This document shows positions 31,821 to 39,173 of a stretch of 39,173 nt of DNA, piece by piece. The DNA comes from an uncultured bacterium (GTDB lineage: Bacteria; Actinomycetota; Coriobacteriia; Coriobacteriales; Coriobacteriaceae). The notes below the pieces were generated by a model. The model was not told the DNA's origin. It saw only the letters and a program-made list of their open reading frames with translations, and ran no database searches. Location: NCBI GenBank assembly GCA_905214905.1, contig CAJMNK010000012.1, positions 1 to 39,173 of the forward strand, in the 5' to 3' direction. The stretch's first letter is position 1. Every line of letters begins with the position of its first letter. The position numbers and the translations under genes are program-made.

Positions 31821-34004
31821 GTGAAGGATTCCGACCTCTCCACAACGGCTGCGCGCGATGCCGCTCGCATCGTCTGGTTTAAGCGCTACCCCGCCAAGCA
31901 GACGCTCATCGCATTTTTGCTCGCGCTGTTGGCGACCACGGCGTTTTCCATCGATCCCGCCCCGGTGTCGAGCAACGCAGTCTTGGCGATTGACCCCAAA
32001 GCCTCGGGCATGCTGTACGTGTGCTACGAGGTGCTCCTCTCGTTTGCCGGCCATACCGACGCGGTCATGCTGCTTGCGCTTGCCTGCCTGCTCACTCTGC
32101 CGTTTCGCTACGTATTCTTTGGCCGCGGCGATGCTTGGCGTCCTTCGGTGATCCTTCCGTCGCTGTTCTTTGCCGTCTGCATGGTGTTTGGCCGCAGCTA
32201 CGACCTCACCGATTCTGCCGAGATTGTGCTCGGCGACAAGGCCCGCATCATCTGCGCCTGGATAGGCGGTGCGGGCTGGATGCTCTTGGCGGTCGTTGCC
32301 TTCTACCTGGCTTTTGAGTGTCTAGATTGGCTGAGCTCTCGGCGCATTCCGTTTTCCGAAGCGCACTTTGGCCGCGTATGGCGTGTGGCTCACGCCGTGC
32401 TCTCGGTCCATCCCTTTGCCGGGCCCTTCCTGGTGCTTGTGATTGCCTGGGCGCCCACGCTTATCGCTTCGCTGCCCGGCCTTTTTATGGGAGATACGGG
32501 TGCGCAGATTCGCCAGTGGTTCAACTACCCCAACGGCACGAGTGACTACCTGCGTCTGCTCAATCCCAATGTGTTGCTCAACGGACATCACCCCGTGGCG
32601 CACACGGCTATCATCGGTTCGTGCGTCCAGCTGGGGCTTTCACTGTTCAACAGCGCGAACGCAGGTCTTGCCATCTACACCTGCGCTCAGTTCGTCATTA
32701 CGGCCGCCTGCATGGCCTATTCCATCTCGTCGCTGCGCAAACTGGGCGTGAGCCTGCCGGTCCGCGGCGTGATTTTGCTGTTCTTTGTGTTTATGCCCAT
32801 GTTCCCCAACTACGCGGCCCTGCTTACCAAAGATGTGCTGTTTGCCGACGCGTTTTTGGTGCTGTTGGTGCAGACCGTGAAGCTCGTGGCCTGCGGCCTG
32901 CCCCGTCGCGATGCCAATGCCGAGCGTGCGGGCGAACAGAGGCCCGTGCTCTTTGCGCGCCACGACTGGCTGCTGCTCGCTCTGGGCGCCATGGGTTCCA
33001 CGTTTCTGCGCAACGGCGGCCTGGTGTTTCCCCTGGCGGCATGCGTAATCGCGGCGGCGTTTTGCGCATGGGGCGCGCATGCGGCTCGTCGCGCAGCCAA
33101 GCAGGCTGGTGCTGCGCCTTCGGGCGCCATCCCGCGTTTCCGCTGGGTGGGAGTTCTTGCTGTGCTTGCACTCTGCCTTGCCTCTAATATGTACTTCACC
33201 AAGGTCTTTATGCCGGCGCACGACATCACGCCTGGTTCCAAGCGTGAAATCCTCTCGATTCCGTTCCAGCAGACGGCTCGTTTCGTCCAAAAGCACGACG
33301 GCCTCAACTCGGGCGTCAACCCCACGGTTAAGGAGGACGGCACCATCGTGGAGGCTCCTTGCGACGGCTTGGTGACCGACGAAGAGCGTGCCGTGATCGA
33401 CCGTGTGCTCAAGTACGAGAATCTGGGCCGCCGTTACAACCCCGACAAGTCCGATGCCGTCAAAAATTGCTTTAACGAGTACGCCTCGCAGGAGGACATC
33501 AAGGCCTATTTTGAGGTGTGGGCGCAGATGTTCAAAAAGGATCCCGAGTGCTATATCTCGGCGCTCATCAATAACTACTACGGCTACTTTTATCCGAGTG
33601 CCCGCGATGCGTGGGTCTACAGCACGTCGCGCAGTGCCGAGATTATGGCACGCCCCGATAATCTCAAGTACTTCGACTTCCATCCGGTCGATAGCAAGGT
33701 TGTGCGCTGGTGCGACCACCTGATCAACTTGTATCGCGTGGCAGTACAGCGCATCCCGTCTATCTCGCTCACCATGAGCTCGGCCACCTATGTGTGGATC
33801 ATGATCGCCGTGGTGGTCTACCTGTTGCGCCGCCATTCGTGGCGCGGGCTGGCCATTTGGGTGCCGCTGCTGGGTGTGCTCGCCGTGTGCCTGATCGGTC
33901 CCTGCAACGGCTCGACCTACATGCGCTACCTGTATCCGGTCATCGCCTGCATGCCCTTTGCCATCGGCGCCACCATCACCCGCAGCGACCTCCTCTGGTC
34001 CTAA
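31821..34004 (+). CDS. DUF6020-family polytopic membrane protein
   Basis: A 727-residue protein. About a dozen membrane helices are spread over residues 25-460, and two more near 650-720 enclose a large soluble, probably extracytoplasmic region (about 465-640, from ASNMYFTKVFMPAHDITPGSK to HLINLYRVAVQR). The topology and motifs (LPGLFMGDTGAQIRQWFN, LNGHHPVAHT) are those of the DUF6020 family, which resembles GT-C glycosyltransferases with a D/E-containing first loop. A role in surface polysaccharide transfer is possible but unproven. GTG start behind GAAAGG. It is flanked on both sides by GGGACAGG palindromes, each within 40 nt of its stop or start. Confidence 0.78.
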   Translation: MKDSDLSTTAARDAARIVWFKRYPAKQTLIAFLLALLATTAFSIDPAPVSSNAVLAIDPKASGMLYVCYEVLLSFAGHTDAVMLLALACLLTLPFRYVFFGRGDAWRPSVILPSLFFAVCMVFGRSYDLTDSAEIVLGDKARIICAWIGGAGWMLLAVVAFYLAFECLDWLSSRRIPFSEAHFGRVWRVAHAVLSVHPFAGPFLVLVIAWAPTLIASLPGLFMGDTGAQIRQWFNYPNGTSDYLRLLNPNVLLNGHHPVAHTAIIGSCVQLGLSLFNSANAGLAIYTCAQFVITAACMAYSISSLRKLGVSLPVRGVILLFFVFMPMFPNYAALLTKDVLFADAFLVLLVQTVKLVACGLPRRDANAERAGEQRPVLFARHDWLLLALGAMGSTFLRNGGLVFPLAACVIAAAFCAWGAHAARRAAKQAGAAPSGAIPRFRWVGVLAVLALCLASNMYFTKVFMPAHDITPGSKREILSIPFQQTARFVQKHDGLNSGVNPTVKEDGTIVEAPCDGLVTDEERAVIDRVLKYENLGRRYNPDKSDAVKNCFNEYASQEDIKAYFEVWAQMFKKDPECYISALINNYYGYFYPSARDAWVYSTSRSAEIMARPDNLKYFDFHPVDSKVVRWCDHLINLYRVAVQRIPSISLTMSSATYVWIMIAVVVYLLRRHSWRGLAIWVPLLGVLAVCLIGPCNGSTYMRYLYPVIACMPFAIGATITRSDLLWS

Positions 34005-34039
34005 TTTGGTGCAAAGGGGACAGGTTACTTTGCACCAAA
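34005..34039. repeat. GGGACAGG-core palindrome, copy D
   Basis: tttggtgcaaag (34005-34016) and ctttgcaccaaa (34028-34039) pair perfectly around gggacaggtta. It starts immediately after the stop codon of the DUF6020 gene. Confidence 0.85.
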
Positions 34040-34169
34040 GGGTGGCATCATCACGACGCCTTCATTTTGGGGTTTATCTCGCAGGCCAGTAGGTATATCA
34101 TAACGACGTTTGTTTATATTGCCCGAGCATCTGCGCTGGGCTTTAGGTCGAAACCGATAGGAGACACGT

Positions 34170-34976
34170 ATGTCCGGACACTCTAAGTGGGCCACAACCA
34201 AGCATCGTAAGGGCGCGCAGGACGCCAAGCGTTCCGCCCTCTTCTCCAAGCTGAGCCGCAACATCACCGTTGCTGCCCGTCTCGGCGGCGACCCGCTGCC
34301 CGAGAACAACGCCAGCCTCGCTGCTGCTGTTGCCAAGGCCAAGGCTCAGTCCATGCCTAAGGACAAGATCAAGTCCGCTATCGACAAGGCTTTTGGTTCG
34401 GGTGCCGATGCCGCCGTCTACGAGAACATCGTGTACGAGGGCTATGGTCCCGCCGGTGTCGCCGTCTACGTTGACTGCCTGACCGATAATCGCAACCGCA
34501 CTGCCGCCGATGTCCGTTCCGCCTTCTCCCACGCTGGTGGCAACCTGGGCACCTCCGGCTCCGTCGCCTTCCAGTTTGAGCGCAAGGGCCAGATCGTCGT
34601 CGCCAAGGAGATCCTGGACGAGAATGCCAAGAAGGAGACCATGATCGCCAACGGTGCTGCCGGTGACGAGGATGAGTTCATGATGGCCATCGCCGAGGCC
34701 GGTGGCGAGGACTACGAGGACGCCGGCGAGGAGTGGATCGTCTGGACCGCTGCTAACGACGTCATGGCTGTTTCCAAGGCACTCGAGGAGCAGGGCGTCC
34801 AGGTCAAGGGCTCCGAGACCACCATGGTCCCGACTACCCCGACCGAGGTCTCCGGTACCGACGCCAAGAAGGTTCAGCGCCTTATCGACCGTCTCGAGGA
34901 GCTCGACGACGTCCAGGATGTTTACAGCACCATGGACATGACCGACGAGGTCATCGCTGCCCTCGAGGAGGAGTAG
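34170..34976 (+). CDS. YebC/PmpR-family regulatory protein
   Basis: A 268-residue protein with the unmistakable N-terminus MSGHSKWATTKHRKGAQDAKRSALFSKL. The family binds DNA or assists ribosomes at difficult sequences; both roles have been reported for different members. It is longer than the usual 240-250 residues because of an acidic stretch (GDEDEFMMAIAEAGGEDYEDAGEE, about residues 170-193). Codon use is strongly biased, suggesting high expression. The RBS-like sequence ATAGGAGA lies upstream. The neighbouring envelope-stress cluster is separated by a terminator. Confidence 0.93.
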   Translation: MSGHSKWATTKHRKGAQDAKRSALFSKLSRNITVAARLGGDPLPENNASLAAAVAKAKAQSMPKDKIKSAIDKAFGSGADAAVYENIVYEGYGPAGVAVYVDCLTDNRNRTAADVRSAFSHAGGNLGTSGSVAFQFERKGQIVVAKEILDENAKKETMIANGAAGDEDEFMMAIAEAGGEDYEDAGEEWIVWTAANDVMAVSKALEEQGVQVKGSETTMVPTTPTEVSGTDAKKVQRLIDRLEELDDVQDVYSTMDMTDEVIAALEEE

Positions 34977-35045
34977 CGCCTGCACGGGTTAAGCCGTGCA
35001 TATCTGGGCATAATGAAGCGAGCATGCAAGCCTCGTGGAATAGAT

Positions 35046-35092
35046 GAGCCGGATCCGCGTGCGTATGGCACCGGACCCGGCTCTTTTATAAT
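35046..35092 (+). terminator. Terminator after yebC, with overlapping TATAAT box
   Basis: gagccggatccg (35046-35057) pairs with cggacccggctc (35072-35083), 12 positions with one mismatch, then TTTT. The T-run runs directly into TATAAT (35087-35092), a possible -10 box for the AmaP-like gene, although no convincing -35 box is seen. A smaller hairpin, tgcacgg/ccgtgca, lies at 34981-35000. Confidence 0.7.
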
Positions 35093-35141
35093 GATGCGAA
35101 TCGTTTTGCATTCTGTGGACCGAAACCTGAAGGGAGCGCGC

Positions 35142-35687
35142 GTGCGCGTACTCAAACGAGCCCTAGCGATCGTGTATCTTGCTGCCGCCATCGTGGCGCT
35201 GGGTACGCTTGTCTGCCAGTTCTGGGGACCGTATACGTATCGCTTTATGTTGCTGTTGCGTGACACCATGCCTCGCGTCGTCGTTACGGCGTGCGCCGCC
35301 ATCGTGGCACTTGGCGTGCTCATCGGTTTTTTCCGCCTGATGTTCGCGCGTCGCGAGCCGTCCTGCGTGCATCCGGCGGGGGAGCGCAATATCGAGGTTA
35401 CGCTCGCAGCGCTTTCCTCGTGCGCCCGTGCCGCGGCGGAGTGCGATGATCGCGTGATGGTTGAGCATATCGAGGCGCGCGTTCAAGGCTCCGACGAGTC
35501 GCGCGTTCGTTTTAAGGTCGAGGCCATCGCGCTCGATGATAAAGACGTCGCCTCTCTTGCCACCGCGATGCAGCAGCGCATCGAGAAAGCCTGCGACACC
35601 ATGCTCGGCACGCCGGGCACGACCGCGCGCGTCCGTTTTTTGCCGTCCAAGACTACCGTCCAGACCGTGGAGGTTTCCGGTGAGTGA
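35142..35687 (+). CDS. AmaP-like alkaline-shock membrane anchor protein
   Basis: A 181-residue protein. Two membrane helices at about residues 7-28 and 46-68 form a hairpin near the N-terminus and are followed by a soluble domain of about 110 residues, the layout of AmaP, which anchors Asp23 to the membrane in Staphylococcus (established there). The GTG start at 35142 was chosen for AAGGGAG at 6 nt; longer in-frame starts would lie in the terminator region. Its stop overlaps the next gene by 8 nt. Its position before DUF2273 and Asp23 genes supports the call more than its sequence does. Confidence 0.75.
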   Translation: MRVLKRALAIVYLAAAIVALGTLVCQFWGPYTYRFMLLLRDTMPRVVVTACAAIVALGVLIGFFRLMFARREPSCVHPAGERNIEVTLAALSSCARAAAECDDRVMVEHIEARVQGSDESRVRFKVEAIALDDKDVASLATAMQQRIEKACDTMLGTPGTTARVRFLPSKTTVQTVEVSGE

Positions 35688-36057
35688 TACCAACCAAGAC
35701 AAGACCGCCCGCACGCCGCGCCTGACGATCGACCAGAACGCTACGCCGGCAGGCGAGTCCGCCGACACCAAGCCCGAGGCCGGCGAGCAGCACGACAGCG
35801 CCGCTAATGACTTTGACGAGGCCATGGGTCTCATCAAAGGTACGGGCGCTGCTATCTGGAGCTACGCCGTGCGCCACCCCAACACTACGCTCGGTGCCGT
35901 GGCAGGCTTTATCCTCGCCGTGCTGGTGCTCACACTCGGCCTGTGGGATACGCTCGTCATCGCTTTCTTTGTGCTGATCGGCGCCGTGATTGGCCAGATT
36001 CGCGACGGCGAGAACGGGATCGTCAACTTCTTCGGCCGTCTGTTTAGTGGCCGCTAG
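35680..36057 (+). CDS. DUF2273 small membrane protein of the Asp23 cluster
   Basis: A 125-residue protein with a charged cytoplasmic N-terminus (about 1-60) and two close membrane helices (about 68-105, TTLGAVAGFILAVLVLTLGLWDTLVIAFFVLIGAVIG), ending NFFGRLFSGR. It matches the DUF2273 family found beside asp23 in many Gram-positives. Translation begins at a GTG overlapping the end of the upstream gene, with GGAGG 6 nt before it, so it is translationally coupled. Function unknown; it is probably part of the membrane complex that holds Asp23. Confidence 0.82.
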   Translation: MSDTNQDKTARTPRLTIDQNATPAGESADTKPEAGEQHDSAANDFDEAMGLIKGTGAAIWSYAVRHPNTTLGAVAGFILAVLVLTLGLWDTLVIAFFVLIGAVIGQIRDGENGIVNFFGRLFSGR

Positions 36058-36101
36058 TATGTATTCGACCGCCGCGTGTGCGGTGGGCATAAGGAGGAAC
36101 C

Positions 36102-36623
36102 ATGGCTTTTAACACGAAGGTCGATGTGGCCGATACCGAGCTCGAGGCAGACGAGACCGTCACCGCCGAGGCCGAGGACGTAACGCTCGAGGACGAGGCA
36201 CTCGTCGAGGCCGAGCCCGCCGACGATTCGGACGAGGATGATGAGGAAGCGGACGAGTCCGAGGACTCGCTGACCTATTCCAATGGTGTAATCGAGAAAA
36301 TCGTCGCCATGGCCACCCGCGAGGTGCCGCACGTCCTGGGCATGAAGGGCAACCTCATGCACTTTGTGCAGGAGCAGTTTGGTGCCGAGAATCTGACCAA
36401 GGGCGTGACGGTCGAGGTCACCGACGACAACCGCGTGGTCGTCAACATTTCCGTCATTATCGAGTACGGCGCCTACGCGCCCGCGATTTTCGACGACGTT
36501 AAGGCGCGCGTGACCGAGCGTCTGGCTGCGATGACCGGCCTTGAGGTGGCAGGCGTCAACCTGCGCATCGAGGATGTCATCACCCCCGAGGAGTACGAGC
36601 ACCGCACCAACCAGCACGAGTAA
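36102..36623 (+). CDS. Asp23/Gls24-family envelope stress protein
   Basis: A 173-residue protein. Residues 1-60 are strikingly acidic (Asp/Glu-rich) and not part of the family core. From about residue 62 (YSNGVIEKIVAMATREVPHVLGMKG) the Asp23/Gls24 domain follows, with VEVTDDNRVVVNISVIIEYGA. Asp23 is an abundant membrane-associated protein induced by alkaline or cell-wall stress in Firmicutes. AAGGAGG precedes the ATG. It is third in the AmaP-like/DUF2273/Asp23 operon, which ends in a palindrome and a strong terminator. Confidence 0.9.
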   Translation: MAFNTKVDVADTELEADETVTAEAEDVTLEDEALVEAEPADDSDEDDEEADESEDSLTYSNGVIEKIVAMATREVPHVLGMKGNLMHFVQEQFGAENLTKGVTVEVTDDNRVVVNISVIIEYGAYAPAIFDDVKARVTERLAAMTGLEVAGVNLRIEDVITPEEYEHRTNQHE

Positions 36624-36655
36624 CCTACCAAAAAGGGATGTTTATTTTGGCAGGT
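36623..36655. repeat. GGGACAGG-family palindrome, copy E (core GGGATG)
   Basis: acctaccaaaaa pairs with ttttggcaggt with one mismatch; the core is shortened to gggatg. The flank ggttttatctgcgaaaacg resembles that of copy A. It begins at the last base of the Asp23 stop codon. Confidence 0.75.
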
Positions 36656-36675
36656 TTTATCTGCGAAAACGTCAA

Positions 36676-36711
36676 ACGGCCGGTCGCACGGATGTATGTG
36701 CGGCCGGCCGT
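36676..36711 (+). terminator. Terminator of the Asp23 operon
   Basis: acggccggtcgcac (36676-36689) pairs with gtgcggccggccgt (36698-36711): 14 bp including one G-T wobble, followed by tatttgt. Confidence 0.8.
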
Positions 36712-36828
36712 TATTTGTATGCCCCCGATGTAGGCATACCGCTCGTCTAACTAGGGGTTGCAATCGTCGCGTTCCGCGTTACCCTAATGGGCGCATTGTT
36801 TCCAAATTGTTAACGAGGGGTTGCCGTA

Positions 36829-37851
36829 ATGGCTGACGAGCACGAAACAGAAAGCCAGGCATGGGCGATTGAGGCTGCCGCGGCAGAGGCGGCATCGCGA
36901 GCTGCCGAGGAGGTACATCGTCCTCCCGTGGTGCCGATGGAGCGCGTGGTCGATCGCACCGATATCGAGCGCGGCGAGCGTGCCGGCCAAAAGCGCAGCC
37001 AGGAGCCAGGTTTCCCGCGCTTTTTTGCCGAGCTCAATCTGGGCCTGATTCTTACGGCCTTTGCTATCGTTGCGTTTAAAACCCCTAATCACTTTGCTTT
37101 TGGCGGCACCTCGGGCGTGTCGGTTATTCTATCAACGCTGTTCCCGACCCTGCCCGTCGGCGTCTTTATGTGGATTATCAACGCGGTTCTCGTCGTCTTG
37201 GGCTTTATCTTTTTGGAGCGCAAGGCAATCCTGTGGAGCGTCTTCGCCTCGTTTGCGCTGTCCGCCTATGTTTCGCTGTTTGAGCTCTTTATTCCGACCG
37301 ATGTCTCGATGACGGGCGATATGTGGCTCGACCTGTGCTTTGCCGTGATTCTGCCGGCGCTCGGCAGCGCCATCGTCTTTGATATCGGCGCCTCGACGGG
37401 CGGCACGGACATCCTCGCCATGATCCTCAAGCGCCGCACCACGCTCGAGATTGGTCGCGCACTGCTGTTGGTCGATATCGGCATCGTGACCATCGCGGCC
37501 TTTTTGTATGGTCCGCGTGTCGGTCTGTATTGCGTGCTTGGCCTGTTTGCCAAGACGCTTGTGGTCGACAAGGCCATCGAGAGCATTCATCTTCGTAAGG
37601 TCTGCACGGTCATTTGTTCCGAGCCCCTTAAGGTCGAGGAGTTTATCGTCAAGCATCTTAACCGCACGGCGACCATCAGTCGCGGCTACGGTGCCTTCTC
37701 GGGCAAGTGCGTGACGGTGATTATGAGCGTGCTGAGCCGTCGCGAGGCCGTGCAACTGCGCCGCTATGCGCGCGAGGTCGATCCGGGTGCCTTTATCACG
37801 ATTGTCGACAGCTCCGAGATCGTCGGCAAGGGTTTCCGCGGAACGAACTAA
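36829..37851 (+). CDS. YitT-family membrane protein
   Basis: A 340-residue protein. Residues 1-65 are an Ala/Glu/Arg-rich hydrophilic extension not seen in typical members (about 280 residues). Five or six membrane helices follow (about 66-235), with the family patterns GGTSGVSVILSTLFPTLPVG and DIGASTGGTDILAMILKRRT. The C-terminal DUF2179 domain is visible as VCTVICSEPLKVEEFIVKHLNRTATISRGYGAFSG and ends FITIVDSSEIVGKGFR. The function of the family is not established. GAGGGG lies 8-9 nt before the ATG. It is apparently monocistronic. Confidence 0.88.
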   Translation: MADEHETESQAWAIEAAAAEAASRAAEEVHRPPVVPMERVVDRTDIERGERAGQKRSQEPGFPRFFAELNLGLILTAFAIVAFKTPNHFAFGGTSGVSVILSTLFPTLPVGVFMWIINAVLVVLGFIFLERKAILWSVFASFALSAYVSLFELFIPTDVSMTGDMWLDLCFAVILPALGSAIVFDIGASTGGTDILAMILKRRTTLEIGRALLLVDIGIVTIAAFLYGPRVGLYCVLGLFAKTLVVDKAIESIHLRKVCTVICSEPLKVEEFIVKHLNRTATISRGYGAFSGKCVTVIMSVLSRREAVQLRRYAREVDPGAFITIVDSSEIVGKGFRGTN

Positions 37852-38001
37852 CGCGGACACACTCATCAAACAATCGAAAAGCGCCTCGCGCGTTGCAAAT
37901 ACGTCATCTAAGAGTATTTGTCCTCACATTGGGTGATAATGATGCCAAAGACATCGTTTGCGATCCGGGTGATTCGCTCTAGATACGAAGGGATGATTTC
38001 G

Positions 38002-39173
38002 ATGTTCTGTTCGCAGTGTGGCGCTCCTATGGGCGATAACGACAAGTTCTGCGGTGTGTGCGGTGCTCCTAATGCTGGTGCTGCAGCTTCCACCCCTCAG
38101 GGTCAGCCTCAGCAATTTGTCCCTCAGCCTCCCATGAACGCGCCCAAGGGCTGTGTGGCTCAGGCGTTTGAGGATATGACCAAGACTCCGGGCGTGCTGC
38201 AGCGCGTGTGCCAGATTGCCTTTTTGCCGGCGCTTATCTGTGTCGTGTCGGTGCTCGTTCTGTTCATCCCCGTTATCGGCGGTATTGCAGCTGCCATCGG
38301 CTTTTTGGCCGCCTACGTGGCGAGCGTGTGCGGTTCGGGCTTTGGCATCGAGTGGGGTCGTGATCTGTCGCTTAAGATTGATGACGGCATGGAGCGTCCG
38401 TTGATGCGTTCCACGTCGTTTGGTCTCGGAATCTTTTCGAGCGTTATTTCGGTCGTGCTCGAGGTTATCGCTGCCATTCCCGTGATCGGTGTAGTGCTTT
38501 CGCTGGTGGAGGGCGTGGTAATTGGCGCCGCGGGCTCGTATTCGTATTACGGCTCTTATGCACTCGAGGCTGCGCTGTTTGGCTCGCTTGGCTTGCTTGT
38601 CCTGGCTATGATTGTCGCGGCGGTCCTGGGGGTCTTCTTTAAGATGTTCGCCGACATTGCCGTGATGCACTTTGCGGTGACCGGTCGTGTCGAGAGCGCG
38701 TTTTCGCTCGATAAGGTTTGGGCAGCCTTTAAGAACAATAAGACCAAGCTGTTCTGTGCTTCGTTCCTTCCCGAGTTTTTGACGGGCCTGGTCGCCAACG
38801 TTGTCACATGGATCTTGACGGCCGTCTTTGGTGCCATTGCCGGGATTGGGGCATACAGCTACTACTATCGTCCTACGGGTATTGAGGCAATTGTTGCCGG
38901 AGGTGGCATCACACTCGTACTGTTCCTGGTTCTGGTCGCTTTTGTCACCGTATTTCTTACGGTCTTTGGCAAGATGCTCAAGCACCGTGCCGTTGGCTAT
39001 TGGGTTGCACGTTATGCAAGCGAGTGGGCCGACGAGGACAAGGACGATGTCCTGACTTTTGTATTGCCCTTCGAGAAGAAGTCCGCTCCTTCGGGTTACA
39101 GTGCTCCGGATGTCGCGCCCGCGCCCGCGCCTGAGCCTGACCCTGACCCTGCGCCTGCGCCTGCGCCCGAGCC
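38002..39173 (+). CDS. Zinc-ribbon DUF4013 membrane protein (3'-truncated by window)
   Basis: At least 390 residues, running off the right edge. Residues 1-24 are a zinc ribbon (MFCSQCGAPMGDNDKFCGVCGAPN, two CxxC pairs). A Gln/Pro linker (about 25-48) leads to several membrane helices with a DUF4013-like pattern, including the hydrophilic stretch GRVESAFSLDKVWAAFKNNK. The visible C-terminus becomes an Ala-Pro/Glu-Pro/Asp-Pro repeat coded by a low-complexity, hexamer-like tract (from about 39114). The ATG at 38002 was preferred to the in-frame ATG at 37993 because GAAGGGA gives proper spacing only for it. A caaatac/gtatttg hairpin lies upstream at about 37896-37920. Function unknown. Confidence 0.82.
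   Translation, partial: MFCSQCGAPMGDNDKFCGVCGAPNAGAAASTPQGQPQQFVPQPPMNAPKGCVAQAFEDMTKTPGVLQRVCQIAFLPALICVVSVLVLFIPVIGGIAAAIGFLAAYVASVCGSGFGIEWGRDLSLKIDDGMERPLMRSTSFGLGIFSSVISVVLEVIAAIPVIGVVLSLVEGVVIGAAGSYSYYGSYALEAALFGSLGLLVLAMIVAAVLGVFFKMFADIAVMHFAVTGRVESAFSLDKVWAAFKNNKTKLFCASFLPEFLTGLVANVVTWILTAVFGAIAGIGAYSYYYRPTGIEAIVAGGGITLVLFLVLVAFVTVFLTVFGKMLKHRAVGYWVARYASEWADEDKDDVLTFVLPFEKKSAPSGYSAPDVAPAPAPEPDPDPAPAPAPE

Overview
The window looks like a chromosomal stretch of a Coriobacteriia gut actinobacterium, most likely Collinsella. This is inferred from the high GC content, the family mix (a giant 2-hydroxyacyl-CoA dehydratase activase fusion, a DUF6020 membrane protein, a SEC-C methionine aminopeptidase, an AmaP/DUF2273/Asp23 cluster) and the many short intergenic palindromes. 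No phage, plasmid, IS transposase, CRISPR array, rRNA or tRNA was seen. About 33 genes are supported; the last one runs off the right edge.

Layout: 1-3.1 kb, minus strand: a D-2-hydroxyacid dehydrogenase, methionine aminopeptidase and a radical SAM protein. 3.1-6.4 kb, plus: an alpha/beta hydrolase, then a signalling pair (degenerate GGDEF-REC-HD-GYP protein plus a free Hpt protein). 6.5-10.8 kb, minus: a polar amino-acid ABC importer with a class I glutamine-amidotransferase-like hydrolase at its end. 10.8-11.24 kb is a gene-free stretch packed with palindromes. 11.24-13.0 kb, minus: a divergent DXS-like thiamine-diphosphate enzyme. 13.25-14.8 kb, plus: an HD phosphohydrolase and a PF06541-type membrane protein. 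15.0-16.8 kb: an ammonium transporter and a PII protein, with a 106-nt rod-like palindrome between them. 16.9-24.7 kb: a HAD phosphatase, a TetR regulator, the 1593-residue activase fusion, then a 3-hydroxyacyl-CoA dehydrogenase. 25.0-28.7 kb: a small membrane-anchored unknown (plus), then a DUF389 protein and an OPT oligopeptide transporter (minus). 28.9-34.0 kb, plus: type III pantothenate kinase, dCMP deaminase, a NifU-like scaffold, Lgt and a DUF6020 protein. 34.2-36.6 kb: YebC and the alkaline-shock envelope cluster. 36.8 kb to the end: a YitT protein and a zinc-ribbon DUF4013 membrane protein.

How the genes work together: the metabolic theme is amino-acid and nitrogen handling (amino-acid ABC importer, peptide importer, Amt/PII, 2-hydroxyacyl-CoA dehydratase activation, hydroxyacid and hydroxyacyl-CoA dehydrogenases), which fits an asaccharolytic or mixed fermenter. 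The most unusual material is non-coding. One family has a constant GGGACAGG-like core between arms that differ from copy to copy yet stay self-complementary. Another is three consecutive hairpins with nearly identical stems and loops of exactly 25 nt. Other palindromes sit at 2.0, 16.3 and 23.5 kb. Protein-level oddities are a PII protein lacking the uridylylated Tyr51, a DXS homologue with a rebuilt substrate pocket, an EF-hand loop in a DUF389 protein, and a double-ASKHA activase with an alanine-rich N-terminal extension.
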